Assembly (NCBI GenBank): GCA_025201345.1
Contig: JAIXMG010000019.1
Span: forward strand, 310,001-374,000
Direction: 5' to 3'
DNA from: Thamnidium elegans
Lineage: Eukaryota; Mucoromycota; Mucoromycetes; Mucorales; Mucoraceae
DNA length: 64,000 nt
Shown here one piece after another: positions 36,071-46,259 of the stretch. The notes beneath the pieces were generated by a model. It was given only the letters and a program-made list of their open reading frames with translations. It was not told the DNA's origin and ran no database searches. A program made the position numbers and the translations under genes. Within the stretch, counting starts at the first letter, position 1; every line of letters starts with the position of its first letter.

Positions 36071-37461
36071 TATTAGTATGGGTGGTATCATGAATAGATA
36101 AAGAAGCTAAAGTTGTAACAATCTTTGGGATATCAGCGCCCGATAAAGTCAGCTCTGCCTTTTTACGTAACTCAATTTTATCTTGTCCCGAAAGCTCTTC
36201 CTCCGTATCATTCGTTATTTCCGTCGATCTCAAATCGACCACAGTAGCAGAACTTGCGTGCTTATCCTCTATGCTGCGTAGTGTTGAGCTCCAACGTTTA
36301 CTGTTATCACTGTGACGTTTCCAATTCAACATTGATTTTGAGAGCTCGTCATCTGCAGGCAGCTTATGAGACCCTCTTCGTTTAGGCACAGGTGGTGGAT
36401 CGCTCTCGGGGTTAATACTAAGCAACAACCCGCCTGCACTGCCAAAATGACCACCGCTAAGACGTTTCGAAAGCCCTTTATTGATTTCAACAGGTTTTTC
36501 TCGTTCAATACGTTTTTCACGCTCGATATCTTCCTGTGAAGACCCTGTAGCGTCTACAAACGCATCATCATCAGAATCATCATCGTCTTCATTGGTTTCT
36601 TCGGTTGTAGTTGTTTCATCATCATCATCATCATCATCTTGATCTGTAGGTGCAGAGGTAACAACTGTATTAAACGACTCCACACTCTCTGCTGCATGAT
36701 CATCTTTCTCGACCGAGTACACAGACCCGTTCCCACCAAACGTAGAGTAAATAGAGTACGAGCCTGACGATTTCCGGATGGACGAAGATGAACGTGCAGG
36801 CTCTGGCGTGATGGCACGTTGGTGATCCAGTATCACAGGCCGCTTTGTAATATACTGATCTGGCAAATCGGACAATAATTGATCTGGTAGCTGTGTGTGA
36901 CGCTTCGACATCACTGGCGGCGGTGCTAATGGTATCTTTGTGTGGGTTCTTCGAATACTGTTGTTATGGATAGGTCTTACTTTAGGTAAATCGTCATCGA
37001 CTGTTGGTTCTGTATCATCTACAGTCTATTATATTTTTTTAATTTTTTTGAAATCAAGAAATTAAAAAAATAAAAATAAAAAAATAGAACTCACCTTTCC
37101 TCGTTTCTTGAACAGTTTACCGAATCCACCACTACTACTCGACGAAGAAGTACTTTTTATAGAAGAAGAAGGCTATAGTTTACAGTTTTAAAATGACAAA
37201 GTTAAAATTTATTGTATTTTTTTTTTTTTATACCTTGGGATCAGCGGGTCGTCCCCAAGTTGCATAATCTTTATCATTATTTATTCCTAATACAGATTCA
37301 TATTTGGTTTTTGAAGGGTAATTGCTTGGTGTGTTGGGGTTAGCTAACAGTCTAGAGATAAACCCTTTTTTGCTGTTGGATTCATAACCTGAAGTTGAGC
37401 TAGACCTTGAACGTGAACTGTTATTATTTAATGGTGGTATGATTCTAGAATTGGGTAACAT
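33622..37461 (-). CDS. Sec7-domain ARF guanine-nucleotide exchange factor with PH domain
   Basis: Nine exons in transcribed order (37461-37234, 37172-37095, 37025-35788, 35737-35541, 35474-35263, 35193-35020, 34965-34480, 34416-33916, 33861-33622) give about 1117 residues, all junctions in phase. It activates ARF GTPases in membrane traffic. The first ~450 residues are disordered and Ser/Asp/Glu-rich. The Sec7 domain spans about 480-660: WLGQGKPFNSAVLYQYMDYF, FKAEAQQIDRILETFA (with the catalytic glutamate of the exchange finger) and SLLLLNTDLHVAQGNHARMT. A PH domain follows (KEGVVMRKHLLENASHKAK to WVATCNYWAA), then a coiled coil. This Sec7-PH order resembles yeast Syt1 and animal BRAG/EFA6 proteins. 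The ATG at 37461 was preferred over 37554, which would add a hydrophobic segment across a TATA-like stretch. Confidence 0.9.
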
Positions 37462-37645
37462 TCTCTCTTTATATATATATAAAAGAAGAGTGGAAAAAAA
37501 AACAAGAAAAAAGGAAAAAAAAAAAGAGAGAGAAAGGGTAATAAAATAAACCATGTTTAATATAATTTAGATTGTGTGTAACAATGTTGAATTGTGTATT
37601 TAAGGCTTCCTTGCACGATGTTAAAAAGATTTCATTGTTTTTTTT

Positions 37646-38033
37646 TTAACTGTTGTATCGCTTGCGTAAGGTACGATATTTTCTCAAGTAGTACATCATT
37701 TCAATTTCTATAAATGATATTGTTAAAACACAGACCTCCTCCCTTTCTTTTCATATTATTTTTTACCTTTTATAATATACTCTCCAAACTGAATTGATTT
37801 CAATATCTCTTGCTCGTCCGTGACATCCTTCTTTTTAAAAAACGCTGCCTTCAATTTGGGTCGAAAGAAATCTTGATATCCAGCAGGATATTCTCTACCT
37901 AAATAAACCAGCTTTTTTTGTTTTTGTTTTTGTTTACTACTTTTTTCTTTCTTTCTTTCTTTTCTTAAACCCGGTGTACTAAAACCTTTACCTGTTTGTA
38001 AAGTGCAATAACTTTCGGTCGAAGATGACTCAT
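37646..38033 (-). CDS. LYR-motif protein, ETFRF1/LYRM5-like
   Basis: Three small exons, 38033-37992, 37911-37767 and 37707-37646, encode about 82 residues. Each is too short to stand out as an open frame. The protein starts MSHLRPKVIALYKQ and continues LVYLGREYPAGYQDFF, FFKKKDVTDEQEILKSIQFG and EIEMMYYLRKYRTLRKRYNS. The LYK/LYR-type start, the YPxGxxxF box and the terminal LRKYRxxxxRY match mitochondrial LYRM5/ETFRF1, which regulates electron-transfer flavoprotein by displacing its FAD. The usual mammalian length is about 88 residues. Splice phases are 0 and 1 and all junctions restore conserved residues. It lies about 185 bp upstream of the ARF-GEF start, in tandem. Confidence 0.85.
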
Positions 38034-38755
38034 TATAAACTATGTTCTCAAAAAGAGAGAGTGGGTAAAAAAAAAAAGCAAGTTAAAGCTTTTATTTTTT
38101 GACTTGTTTTAATCGGTCACGTTTATAATCTCAGCACACAAACCTTAACATTATCACAAGTAAAAAGAAGTATATCTTTTTTTCGATATTTCGCAACGTA
38201 AGATTTTAAAGCTAATCGAGAAGGTTCTACTGAGATAATGTACTAATTATGGTCGTACATATAAGCATATCTTGGATTTTTTTTTTAAAAAAAAAAGTTC
38301 TCAACATGCGCAGATAAAGTATTGTATACCCGGTAACATAGTTGTCAAAAGAGACGTTACTGACAAATACGTAACCAGCCCCCATAATCGCAAGAGTGAA
38401 ATGCTCACAAGCTTTTAAACCTGCACCTTAATGATTGACTTAATAAGAAACATGTGTTATTTTACACACACTGCTTAAGGGGGCGGTTTTTTAATTTCAA
38501 AAACGTTTTTTAAAAGAAAAAAAAAAGACACTAGCATATATTGCGATCGCATATAGCCAATGTACTTTTTTTTATTTATTTTTTCTTTACTCGCACTTTT
38601 AATACGTCCCCTTAAGCTAATTTTAACTTTCAAAGCAACCAAAATATTTACGCGAACACAAGGGGAAAAAAAATATATTATTTGTGGTTTTAAAAAATTG
38701 ATAAATTGCCAAAAAAAAAAAAAAATAGCGAGTAAAGGAAAATATATTAAAAGGA

Positions 38756-39239
38756 TCACTTTATATCATTTATAACTAAACATGTTCTTCTTGGCACTTC
38801 TTCTAATGACTTGTCAGTTATTTCTATAGCGCTACTAAGCACTTTACGAGCAAGAATGACTATTTTACGTTCTATATCCATGTCAGCAAATTGAGCCTTC
38901 TTTACTTCAAAGGTTCTTTTACAGTTTTCTTTAAAAGTTGAATTAGAAGCATACTGTTTACAATTATTCGCAAAAGTCTTTATAGACTTGCTTTCAGATG
39001 ATTTCGATAGCTTATCAAATGTATCGATAAGTAAAGAATATACATCGTCAAAAGGCCGAGTTAAAATGATTTCAGTATCTATGGCACCAACAACTTTACT
39101 TGGCGAACTCCATTGAGACGCAGGTACGTTCAGAATACCAGAAGGGACATGTTTTAAGTCCTTCCGTATACAGTACGTCTTGAATTTTGTTGGTGGTGTG
39201 GGCTTTCTTGCTTTTTTAGTTGATGGAATTTTGGTGAAA
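38756..39239 (-). pseudogene. Unknown open coding segment, probable gene fragment
   Basis: On the minus strand one frame stays open for about 160 codons from an AG acceptor at 39240-39241 to a TGA at 38756-38758. It has no upstream ATG; its only internal Met is near the end. The composition looks protein-like: FKTYCIRKDLKHVPSGILNV, RPFDDVYSLLIDTFDKL, KENCKRTFEVKKAQFADM, KIVILARKVLSSAIEITD. No family is recognised. No upstream exon could be identified, since the neighbouring sequence is poly(A) and broken frames. It may be the last exon of an orphan gene or a relic of a mobile element. Confidence 0.4.
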
Positions 39240-39469
39240 CTAAAGATATTTTTTTTTTTGCATCAATACGATTATCCTAAATTATCTAACCTCCAAAAAA
39301 AAAAAAAACGAAACGTCATCTTTTTATTTGGCTGCGCGGTGCTTCAAGAATTGGCCCTTCTTCTTTCTCTCCATGGTGACCAACTCAATAACCACTTCGT
39401 GGATGTTTCAAGACACTACGGTGATTGCAGACAGCCGTGCCCTCTTGGTGATTTATTCAACTAAGAGGT

Positions 39470-40640
39470 ATGCAATCAATATGCCGTTACTTGGGCCCTG
39501 AACCCTTGTGTGAGAAGTGTTATCTAAGCAACGTGTCTCTATTTAATAGCGGATATCTTGTTACGGTAGGCAACTGATACATTTCGTTATCTGACGGCCA
39601 CTAAGGCTGTTTAACTCAACGTATTATTCAAGATAAGTATTAAAATAAATTTTAATGGCTTTTCTCTAATTATTATTTTTGTTTTTGCGTAGTTTGAAGT
39701 TATATTGAAAATATGTAGAAGTATAATATGGGATAACAATTAACAATATTAAAATATGAGTCTCTGAAGGTGGTCAATGCCTAGTTGAATGAATGGAAGA
39801 TGGATGAGTCGGAAGCCCAGTACACATATACAAGCTTTTCTTAATAAAACTCTGACTCTTTGGTTAGATTAGTCGTTTTAATATAAATGCTTTTTAATTT
39901 TCGCAATGATAGTCACTCTATAAACTACTCTCGGATAATATATTTTTAAAGCGATAATTGATGAAATAAGATCCATTATCACCATTTATGGAATTGCTAT
40001 ACTAATCGTTTTGAGGGAATATATGTCCCCTGTATATGCTTCTTTACCCTTTCAAAGAAATATATGTATTGTGATTGCATAAAGTATAATAGCGAAAGTA
40101 GAAAATGACACTTTATTTTTGCATTAAGAGCAATAAAAATAAAATAGCGGGTTTATTTGCTCATGTGATGTATTTAATCGTTTTTATCATTTTGTTACAG
40201 CTTATTTTAACGTCATTCTAACTTGTTTCATGCAAGAAAGTTCAAAAAAAAATATGCCACACTTTTTTTTTTGCTTGTACATACAAAGTATTCCCCCTTT
40301 TTTTTGTTGGAAAAAACGGTAATCCGGGATACGGACTGTCCTTTTTACATCTTGCCAGTAACAACAAACTGTGTTACAACTCACAAAGATTTTTTTTTAA
40401 ATAACAACATTTGGTTGGTGCTTTTTTAAAACCATGGAGACGGAAAAAAAAAGAGGGGTAAAAAAATTTTTTTTTTTCAAATAGTTTTAAAACACCGTAC
40501 AACAAGAAAACTATAAAAGAAAGCATCAATTTTGCTCAATTTAATACCTTCCCCTTTCAATAAACATTGAATTGGGCATACACTTGTATTATATACGAGT
40601 TATCTGTTTTAAATTCAATAAAAATCTTTTTTTAAAAACT
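39470..40640. other. Upstream region of CTP synthase, no gene seen
   Basis: About 1.2 kb of AT-rich sequence without supported coding content. The last ~100 nt before 40665 are pyrimidine-rich and likely contain the CTP synthase transcription start. Confidence 0.5.
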
Positions 40641-40664
40641 CTTTGTCTATCTTCTTCTTAAACT

Positions 40665-42353
40665 ATGACTAAGTATATTGTTGTCTCTGGTGGTGTCATT
40701 TCCGGCATCGGTAAAGGTGTCATTGCATCTAGTACAGGTACACTTTTAAAAACTTTGGGCCTTGGTGTAACCGCCATCAAGATTGATCCCTACTTGAACA
40801 TCGATGCTGGTCTCATGACTCCCTTGGATCATGGTGAGGTCTTTGTTTTGAACGATGGTGGTGAGGTTGATCTTGACTTGGGTAACTACGAGCGTTTCCT
40901 CGACGTTGAGTTGTCCCGTATCAACAATATCACTACTGGTAAGATCTACCGTCAAGTCATCGAACGTGAGCGTAAGGGTGACTATCTCGGCAAAACCGTT
41001 CAAGTTGTACCTCATGTCACTGATGCCATTCAAGAATGGATTGAAAACGTTGTCTCTATGCCTATCGAGGGTGAGAAGCCTGATGTCTGTATTATCGAGT
41101 TGGGTGGCACTGTAGGTGATATCGAGTCTGCTCCCTTTGTTGAAGCCATGCGTCAGTTCCAATTCCGTGTCGGTCATGACAACTTTTGTCTTATCCATGT
41201 TTCCTTGGTTCCTGTCGTCGGTTCTGTCGGCGAACAAAAGACAAAGCCTACTCAGATGAGCGTGCGTGATCTCCGTGGCGCTGGTCTTACTCCTGACCTT
41301 ATCGCTTGTCGTTCCTCTAAGCCCTTAGATGACAGTGTTGCTTCCAAGATCTCCATGTTCTGTCACGTTGGTCCTGAACAAGTACTTGCTGTCCATGATG
41401 TCTCTTCTGTCTACCATGTCCCTCTTTTATTGCGCGAGCATGGTGTCATTGATTTCTTCCGCCGCCGTCTTAACTTGGACGCTATTAAAATCTCTGATGA
41501 ACGCCGTTTAGCTGGTGAAAAGCTTTGGACCGAATGGAGTACTTTGGCTTCTAGCTACTTGCATTTGCACGAATCCGTCACTATTGCTATTGTTGGTAAA
41601 TACACTGATCTTCACGATTCTTATATCTCTGTTTACAAGGCCTTGGAACATGCTAGTTTGGCTTATAAGCGTAAGATGGTCATCAACTGGATTGATGCAT
41701 CTGATTTAGAGTCTGCTATGTTAAAGAAGAACCCCCTCAAGTATCATGAGTCTTGGCAACAGGTATGTGGTTCCGATGGTATTCTTGTACCTGGTGGATT
41801 TGGTAGTCGTGGTATTGAAGGTATGATTATGGCTGCTAAATGGGCTCGTGAACACAAGATTCCTTACTTGGGTATCTGTCTTGGTATGCAAATTGCCGTC
41901 ATTGAATTTGCTCGTAACGTATGCGGTATGCCTACTGCCGAATCTGCTGAAATGAACCCTGATACTACTACCCCTGTTGTTGTATATATGCCTGAAATTT
42001 CTAAAACTCATATGGGAGGTACTATGCGTCTTGGTCTTCGTGCTACCGTATTCCAAGAGGGTACTGAGAACTCTACAGTTCGTAAATTGTACGGCGGTAA
42101 GAGCTCTGTAGATGAACGTCACCGTCATCGTTACGAAGTCAATCCTATTCACGTCGATACATTCGAAAAGAAGGGTCTTCAATTTATTGGTAGAGATGAA
42201 ACTGGTGAACGTATGGAGATTGTTGAATTGGATGACCATCCTTTCTTTGTCGGCTGTCAATACCATCCTGAATATATCACTCGTCCTTTAAGACCTTGTC
42301 CTTTGTTTAAGGGTCTAATCATGGCTGCTATTGGCGAACTTAATACTTTATAA
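40665..42353 (+). CDS. URA7: CTP synthase
   Basis: An intronless 562-residue enzyme that makes CTP from UTP, ATP and glutamine. The N-terminal synthetase domain shows the P-loop [18 protein letters not shown] and the nucleotide-binding segments [20 protein letters not shown] and [15 protein letters not shown]. The C-terminal class-I glutamine amidotransferase domain (about 300-560) has PGGFGSRG, the nucleophile elbow GICLGMQ with Cys405, and the His/Glu pair in QYHPEY. Length is normal for fungal enzymes (about 560-580). The lack of introns and the more C-rich third positions than its neighbours suggest high expression; that is inference. Confidence 0.98.
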   Translation: MTKYIVVSGGVISGIGKGVIASSTGTLLKTLGLGVTAIKIDPYLNIDAGLMTPLDHGEVFVLNDGGEVDLDLGNYERFLDVELSRINNITTGKIYRQVIERERKGDYLGKTVQVVPHVTDAIQEWIENVVSMPIEGEKPDVCIIELGGTVGDIESAPFVEAMRQFQFRVGHDNFCLIHVSLVPVVGSVGEQKTKPTQMSVRDLRGAGLTPDLIACRSSKPLDDSVASKISMFCHVGPEQVLAVHDVSSVYHVPLLLREHGVIDFFRRRLNLDAIKISDERRLAGEKLWTEWSTLASSYLHLHESVTIAIVGKYTDLHDSYISVYKALEHASLAYKRKMVINWIDASDLESAMLKKNPLKYHESWQQVCGSDGILVPGGFGSRGIEGMIMAAKWAREHKIPYLGICLGMQIAVIEFARNVCGMPTAESAEMNPDTTTPVVVYMPEISKTHMGGTMRLGLRATVFQEGTENSTVRKLYGGKSSVDERHRHRYEVNPIHVDTFEKKGLQFIGRDETGERMEIVELDDHPFFVGCQYHPEYITRPLRPCPLFKGLIMAAIGELNTL

Positions 42354-42550
42354 TTTTTCATTTTTCTATTCTATATATATAAATAATCATACTATTCCTA
42401 ATAAACAGCAAAAAAAAAAAATTCTCGTTGTCACATCTAACTACTTTGCTTCTACACCCAACAATTTTACGAATGTTTCTTTTTATTGCACGTGAAAAAG
42501 ATAATTGAATTTGGTATTGCGCGACATGAATTAAGACTATAAAACCACAA

Positions 42551-43535
42551 ATGCGCTTTGCGTGTTCTGCTTTGCTCTCTGGAATGATTTTAGTTAATGG
42601 GACAAAATGTATCATAGTTCACTGTATTGAACCATATGCTAGAACCAAGACCTTGGATTCATATAGAGAGAATTTTAAAGTCAAGAAAGGCGTGTTCCCA
42701 GTTTCTTCTCTTCTCCTAGAAGGCAGCAGATATAAAAGTGTTTATGTTACGACGATGAATGATCAAGATGGTATGAAATTGGTTATCGGCGCAAGTATTT
42801 AATGGTCTTATCACCTGAAGTTTAAGATTAGATTCAATTGCTAACCCTGATATTGGTACCTCTACAACTCATTGTAATGTATCTTCATCTTCCTCTTCCA
42901 ATAATGTTAGAATATATTTAAGTCTCAAATCAGTAGAAGAAGGAAGGAGATTAGCTAAGGATACCAATGCAAATAACAGCATACTGTCTCAATTCCGCCA
43001 ACTTAGGACCCAATTTGACAACTTATCCGCTTACTTGTATTGCTCACAAACCGATGTTAATTCTTCCCGTCTGTATACAATTTTTACTCTTGCTAATTTG
43101 GATAATAGACTAGAAACTTCTGACGGTAGTATAGCCTCTGTTTCATTCCAACATGTAGCTCTTAGTGTCATCTGCGGTAATAATTTGAATTCCTTTGGGA
43201 CGTTTGGATAAAAGCACACTTCAAATGTTAGCAAAATCAAAATAGTATTTCGCTCAATTATTGAATTATATGAAACAAGTGATCAACATGTACCAGTTAT
43301 TAGGAATTCGAAATTAAATTATTCATTACAGTCCTTGGCAATCATATTAGGCCCTTACCTTACTTATGCTAACCAATTTGTTGCCGAAGCAATTTCCTAC
43401 CGTTATTCGACATATAATCAACCAAACCAATTTGAGCTTTTAAGTCTAATTATAACGCATCACAAGAATATGGAACTACATGGTTATGATCGCAAGCATA
43501 ACAGTTGCTATGTTCAATGTTTTATTTTTTCATAA
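42551..43535 (+). pseudogene. Unknown frame-broken gene
   Basis: Three consecutive plus-strand stretches read as protein but in different frames: 42551-42802 (starts MRFACSALLSGMILVNGTKC), about 42829-43212 (NNVRIYLSLKSVEEGRRLAK; RQLRTQFDNLSAYLYCSQTD; SVSFQHVALSVICGNNLNSF) and about 43216-43535 (KIVFRSIIELYETSDQHVPV; LNYSLQSLAIILGPYLTYAN; LLSLIITHHKNMELHGYDRK). No GT-AG pairs join them without leaving stops, so they look like pieces of one decayed gene. The sequence is less repetitive than true intergenic DNA here. I do not recognise the family. Confidence 0.45.
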
Positions 43536-43678
43536 TCAAATCAGTTGAATGGTTGATTATATGTCTATATTGAAAGTACACGTTGTTAAGAACGGTCTTC
43601 TGAAGTTGAACATCCTTAAGACAGCTCATTGCAAAAATTAATAAAAAAATTAGTTAGTTAAACGAGAATATTTCTTAC

Positions 43679-44333
43679 CTTATTATCAATTAATAAATTA
43701 ATTGCATCAGTGAAAGCATGGTTTGATACCTGAGCTTCCATCTTGAAAACATGCATAAGGAACAAGGTGTCAACCAATGGCGTACAAATACAGTACTTAA
43801 TAGACATCTTGACCGATGCTATAAATTACAAAAAATATTTAGTAAAAAAAAACGTAGTAATCGAACATAATAAAAATAGTTACCAAGAAGCATGTACAAG
43901 GACATGGTGCGTTCCTTTTTAGGGCAGACACAGTTTTCCGAGATTGTTTCGGGAGTGATCAAAGTAGCACTAGGCTTACCACGTCCCAAAACTCTCAAGT
44001 ACAAGCTGACCCGCCTGTCGAGGTCCTCCTCCCAAGAAGTCTTTGATCTTTCAAAATCTTCAGAGACGGGATCACTGTCATCTAAATCAAACTTTCCTCG
44101 AGTTATCCCATTTCCGAGACGTAATGGCTCCTCGGAGCTTCTCGCCGTAACATTTACAGGAGGGATGCACTCCTCAGAGAGTCTCGACGGAATCTTCTTT
44201 CTTTTTTCAAGACGGTTTTGCTCTTCGTGTATTTTTTTTTAATATCGCGCTCTCTATTACGACGCATTTTCTTTTCCTCTCTAGTAGGCTTATATTTGTA
44301 GTAGGTGAAGACAGCATTCTTAGCTTTGGGCAT
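43679..44333 (-). pseudogene. Transposase-like remnant, possibly KDZ type, with homopolymer frameshift
   Basis: From an ATG at 44333 the frame reads MPKAKNAVFTYYKYKPTREE and RRNRERDIKKK, then breaks at a 9-nt T run (44232-44240, plus strand). One frame over it resumes as IHEEQNRLEKRKKIPSRLSE, LRLGNGITRGKFDLDDSDPV, DLDRRVSLYLRVLGRGKPSA and ENCVCPKKERTMSLYMLL, then through an intron (donor at 43883) to exon 43818-43679 with KYCICTPLVDTLFLMHVF. The paired CxC motifs recall the cysteine cluster found at the N-terminus of Kyakuja-Dileera-Zisupton transposases; this match is from memory of the family pattern. No catalytic domain follows, so the copy is truncated. If the T run is a sequencing error, this could instead be the start of an intact gene. 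Confidence 0.5.
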
Positions 44334-44761
44334 GGTGAGTAATGATTTATTATGAAATAAGTGAAAAAGAGGGTTTATGTTACTAGACGTAAAATATAAA
44401 ACAAGCCATTAAAAGAAATAATAAATTGAACCACCGAGTTCTTTCTTGTTTTTGTGCACAAAAATAGTCAAAAGGGACATGGAAAACAGAGTTTTTTTTG
44501 CTAAAAAAACAAGTCTCAGGACTTAAAATTGAGCGATATGTAGTGCACCCTTTTTATGAAAGTACCGTAAGTAAACGGAATAAAATGTCATAGTTTTATC
44601 GACGTGTAAATAGATCGTGTATCAAGATTTTTCATTTTTTTTTTTGAAGTAAAATACTGAAATGAAAAAAAAAAGTACATATAACTCTAACAATGGGTGA
44701 GCGTTATTATCGTTTAATTGATATTAGTAATAATAAAGAAAAATAAAAAATAAACATATAT
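44334..44761. other. Spacer between transposase remnant and Trp-Gly protein
   Basis: About 430 bp of AT-rich sequence with no gene. It contains the 3' region of the neighbouring minus-strand gene. Confidence 0.5.
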
Positions 44762-46246
44762 TTAATAATATGCCTTTCGAGTAAAAGGAGGAGGGGATGA
44801 AGGAGTAACCTGGCGACGAAAAGATGAATTTTTATATGCGTTATTTGAATATGCATTATTAGTATATGTATTATTTGTGTATGCATTATTTGTGTATGCA
44901 TTATTTGTGTATGCATTATTTTGTGTAGGGTATTTTGGTTTTGATTGATTCGGAAATACTCTTCTTTGTAACGTAATTTGTTTCTTTTTTAATGCCATAC
45001 TTTTTTGAGAAGCCAAAAACTTTGCTAATGCTGCAATTACACTTTCTACTTGTATATTGTTATTCTTTCCAACTTGCTGTGCTAAATCCATTGGATCGTC
45101 TAATTCTCGAACTTCAACTGAAACTGTCAAATTATCTGATAATTGAAGAACGACCGTAATTAATACATTGTTCTCGGGTGGTGGTGGAGGCGCTGTATTT
45201 AATACAATAGGCATACTTTCTGGTCGATAATTGCTAGGTTTTGGTACATCCACAGGCGCATGTTCTGAATATTTTTGTTTAGAAGGGTTAGAGAATCGAC
45301 TTTGTTGGTGTTGCGGCGGCGATCGCATATTATTATCATAGGAGGGTATGGAATTATTAAGCCAAGATGGTTTTGACATTGGTATAGTACTATTAGTAGG
45401 CTTCGTATTTTTTTCAATTGGTGCCCAATCAGAAATAGTTTCTTCGCCCCAGCCTGCATTAGATTGACCTCCCCATCCATTGTTATTATTATTATTACTT
45501 ATGTTAGTTTTCGTATTCCAACCATTCTCTGGTATAGTATGATTTTCCCATCCTTTATCTTCAAATGGCTGAACCTCCTTGTCAACTACTCCCCAAAGAG
45601 GCTGTTCTACTTCTTTCTCAATTACTGGTTTAGTCCATACACTTTCAACTTTAGGTTTAGGTCGTATTCCAAATTCTCTCCTTTGAAAACTAGTTTTTGG
45701 TGGTGTTGGTATTGTTGGTGGTGGGATCGTCGCTTCCTACCAAAAAATAAATAAATATGCGTAAGAAAAATGATATACACGCACAAAGAAAATATCATAT
45801 ACTTTTTTCTTTTCCCAAAAGGGTTCATCTACCAGTGAAGATTGCAACCATTTCGAAGCACCATTCTCTTCAGTGGTAGGTTTAGGCACTCTTATTGTAC
45901 TCAGAGGATTCGACTGTTGTATATGACGTGACCCATTCCCCTCGGGTTTCTTTTTATGTTTGACATCTCTACGTCCAGCTGTATCTCGTTTGTTTGTCGT
46001 CTTTGATAGAGTCTTTTTTGGAAGCGGTTTATTCAATCGTTGTGCTAAAATATACTCTTCTTCAATCGGTTTAAAATTTCGGCCTTTACGGTGAAGGTCA
46101 CCAGAACCAAGACCGTTGGGTCCAATTTTAATATTGGGGTCTACTAACGAATCCCAGCCTTTAGATTCGTTTGGTGTTGTTGGATTGGACGTTTGTAAAC
46201 CCCAACTGGTGTCAATGGGTCCATAGTCATCTTCGCTATCGCTCAT
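44762..46246 (-). CDS. Trp-Gly-rich disordered protein, candidate Argonaute-hook protein
   Basis: Two exons, 46246-45803 and 45736-44762, give about 472 residues. The start MSDSEDDYGPIDTSWGL is acidic. Tryptophan sits beside Gly, Ser or Asn in disordered context many times: TSWGL, KGWDSL, SKWLQ, PLWGVV, KGWENH, NGWNTK, NGWGGQ, AGWGEE, SDWAP, PSWLNN. This pattern is typical of WG/GW proteins that dock into Argonaute pockets in RNA silencing. Residues about 355-410 (VLITVVLQLSDNLTVSVEVR; ELDDPMDLAQQVGKNN) look like a small folded domain. The C-terminus has a tandem YTNNA repeat and a basic tail. I do not recognise a named family, and Argonaute binding is inference. Confidence 0.7.
44822..44925 (-). 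repeat. 15-nt tandem repeat encoding (NNAYT)n
   Basis: About six copies of a 15-nt unit in the 3' part of the Trp-Gly gene encode NNAYT, with NNTYT, NNAYS and NNAYK variants. The near-identical plus-strand units (gtatgcattatttgt) point to recent slippage or unequal exchange. Confidence 0.85.
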
Positions 46247-46259
46247 AAATACTTCTTTT

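Noticed and set aside
37462..37554. Upstream ATG of the ARF-GEF giving a hydrophobic N-terminus
   Set aside because: The extension is a poly-Phe/Ser run crossing a TATATATATA stretch, more like promoter/leader DNA than a membrane anchor.
40746..41237. Minus-strand open frames inside CTP synthase
   Set aside because: Shadows of a highly conserved gene with low-stop codon usage.
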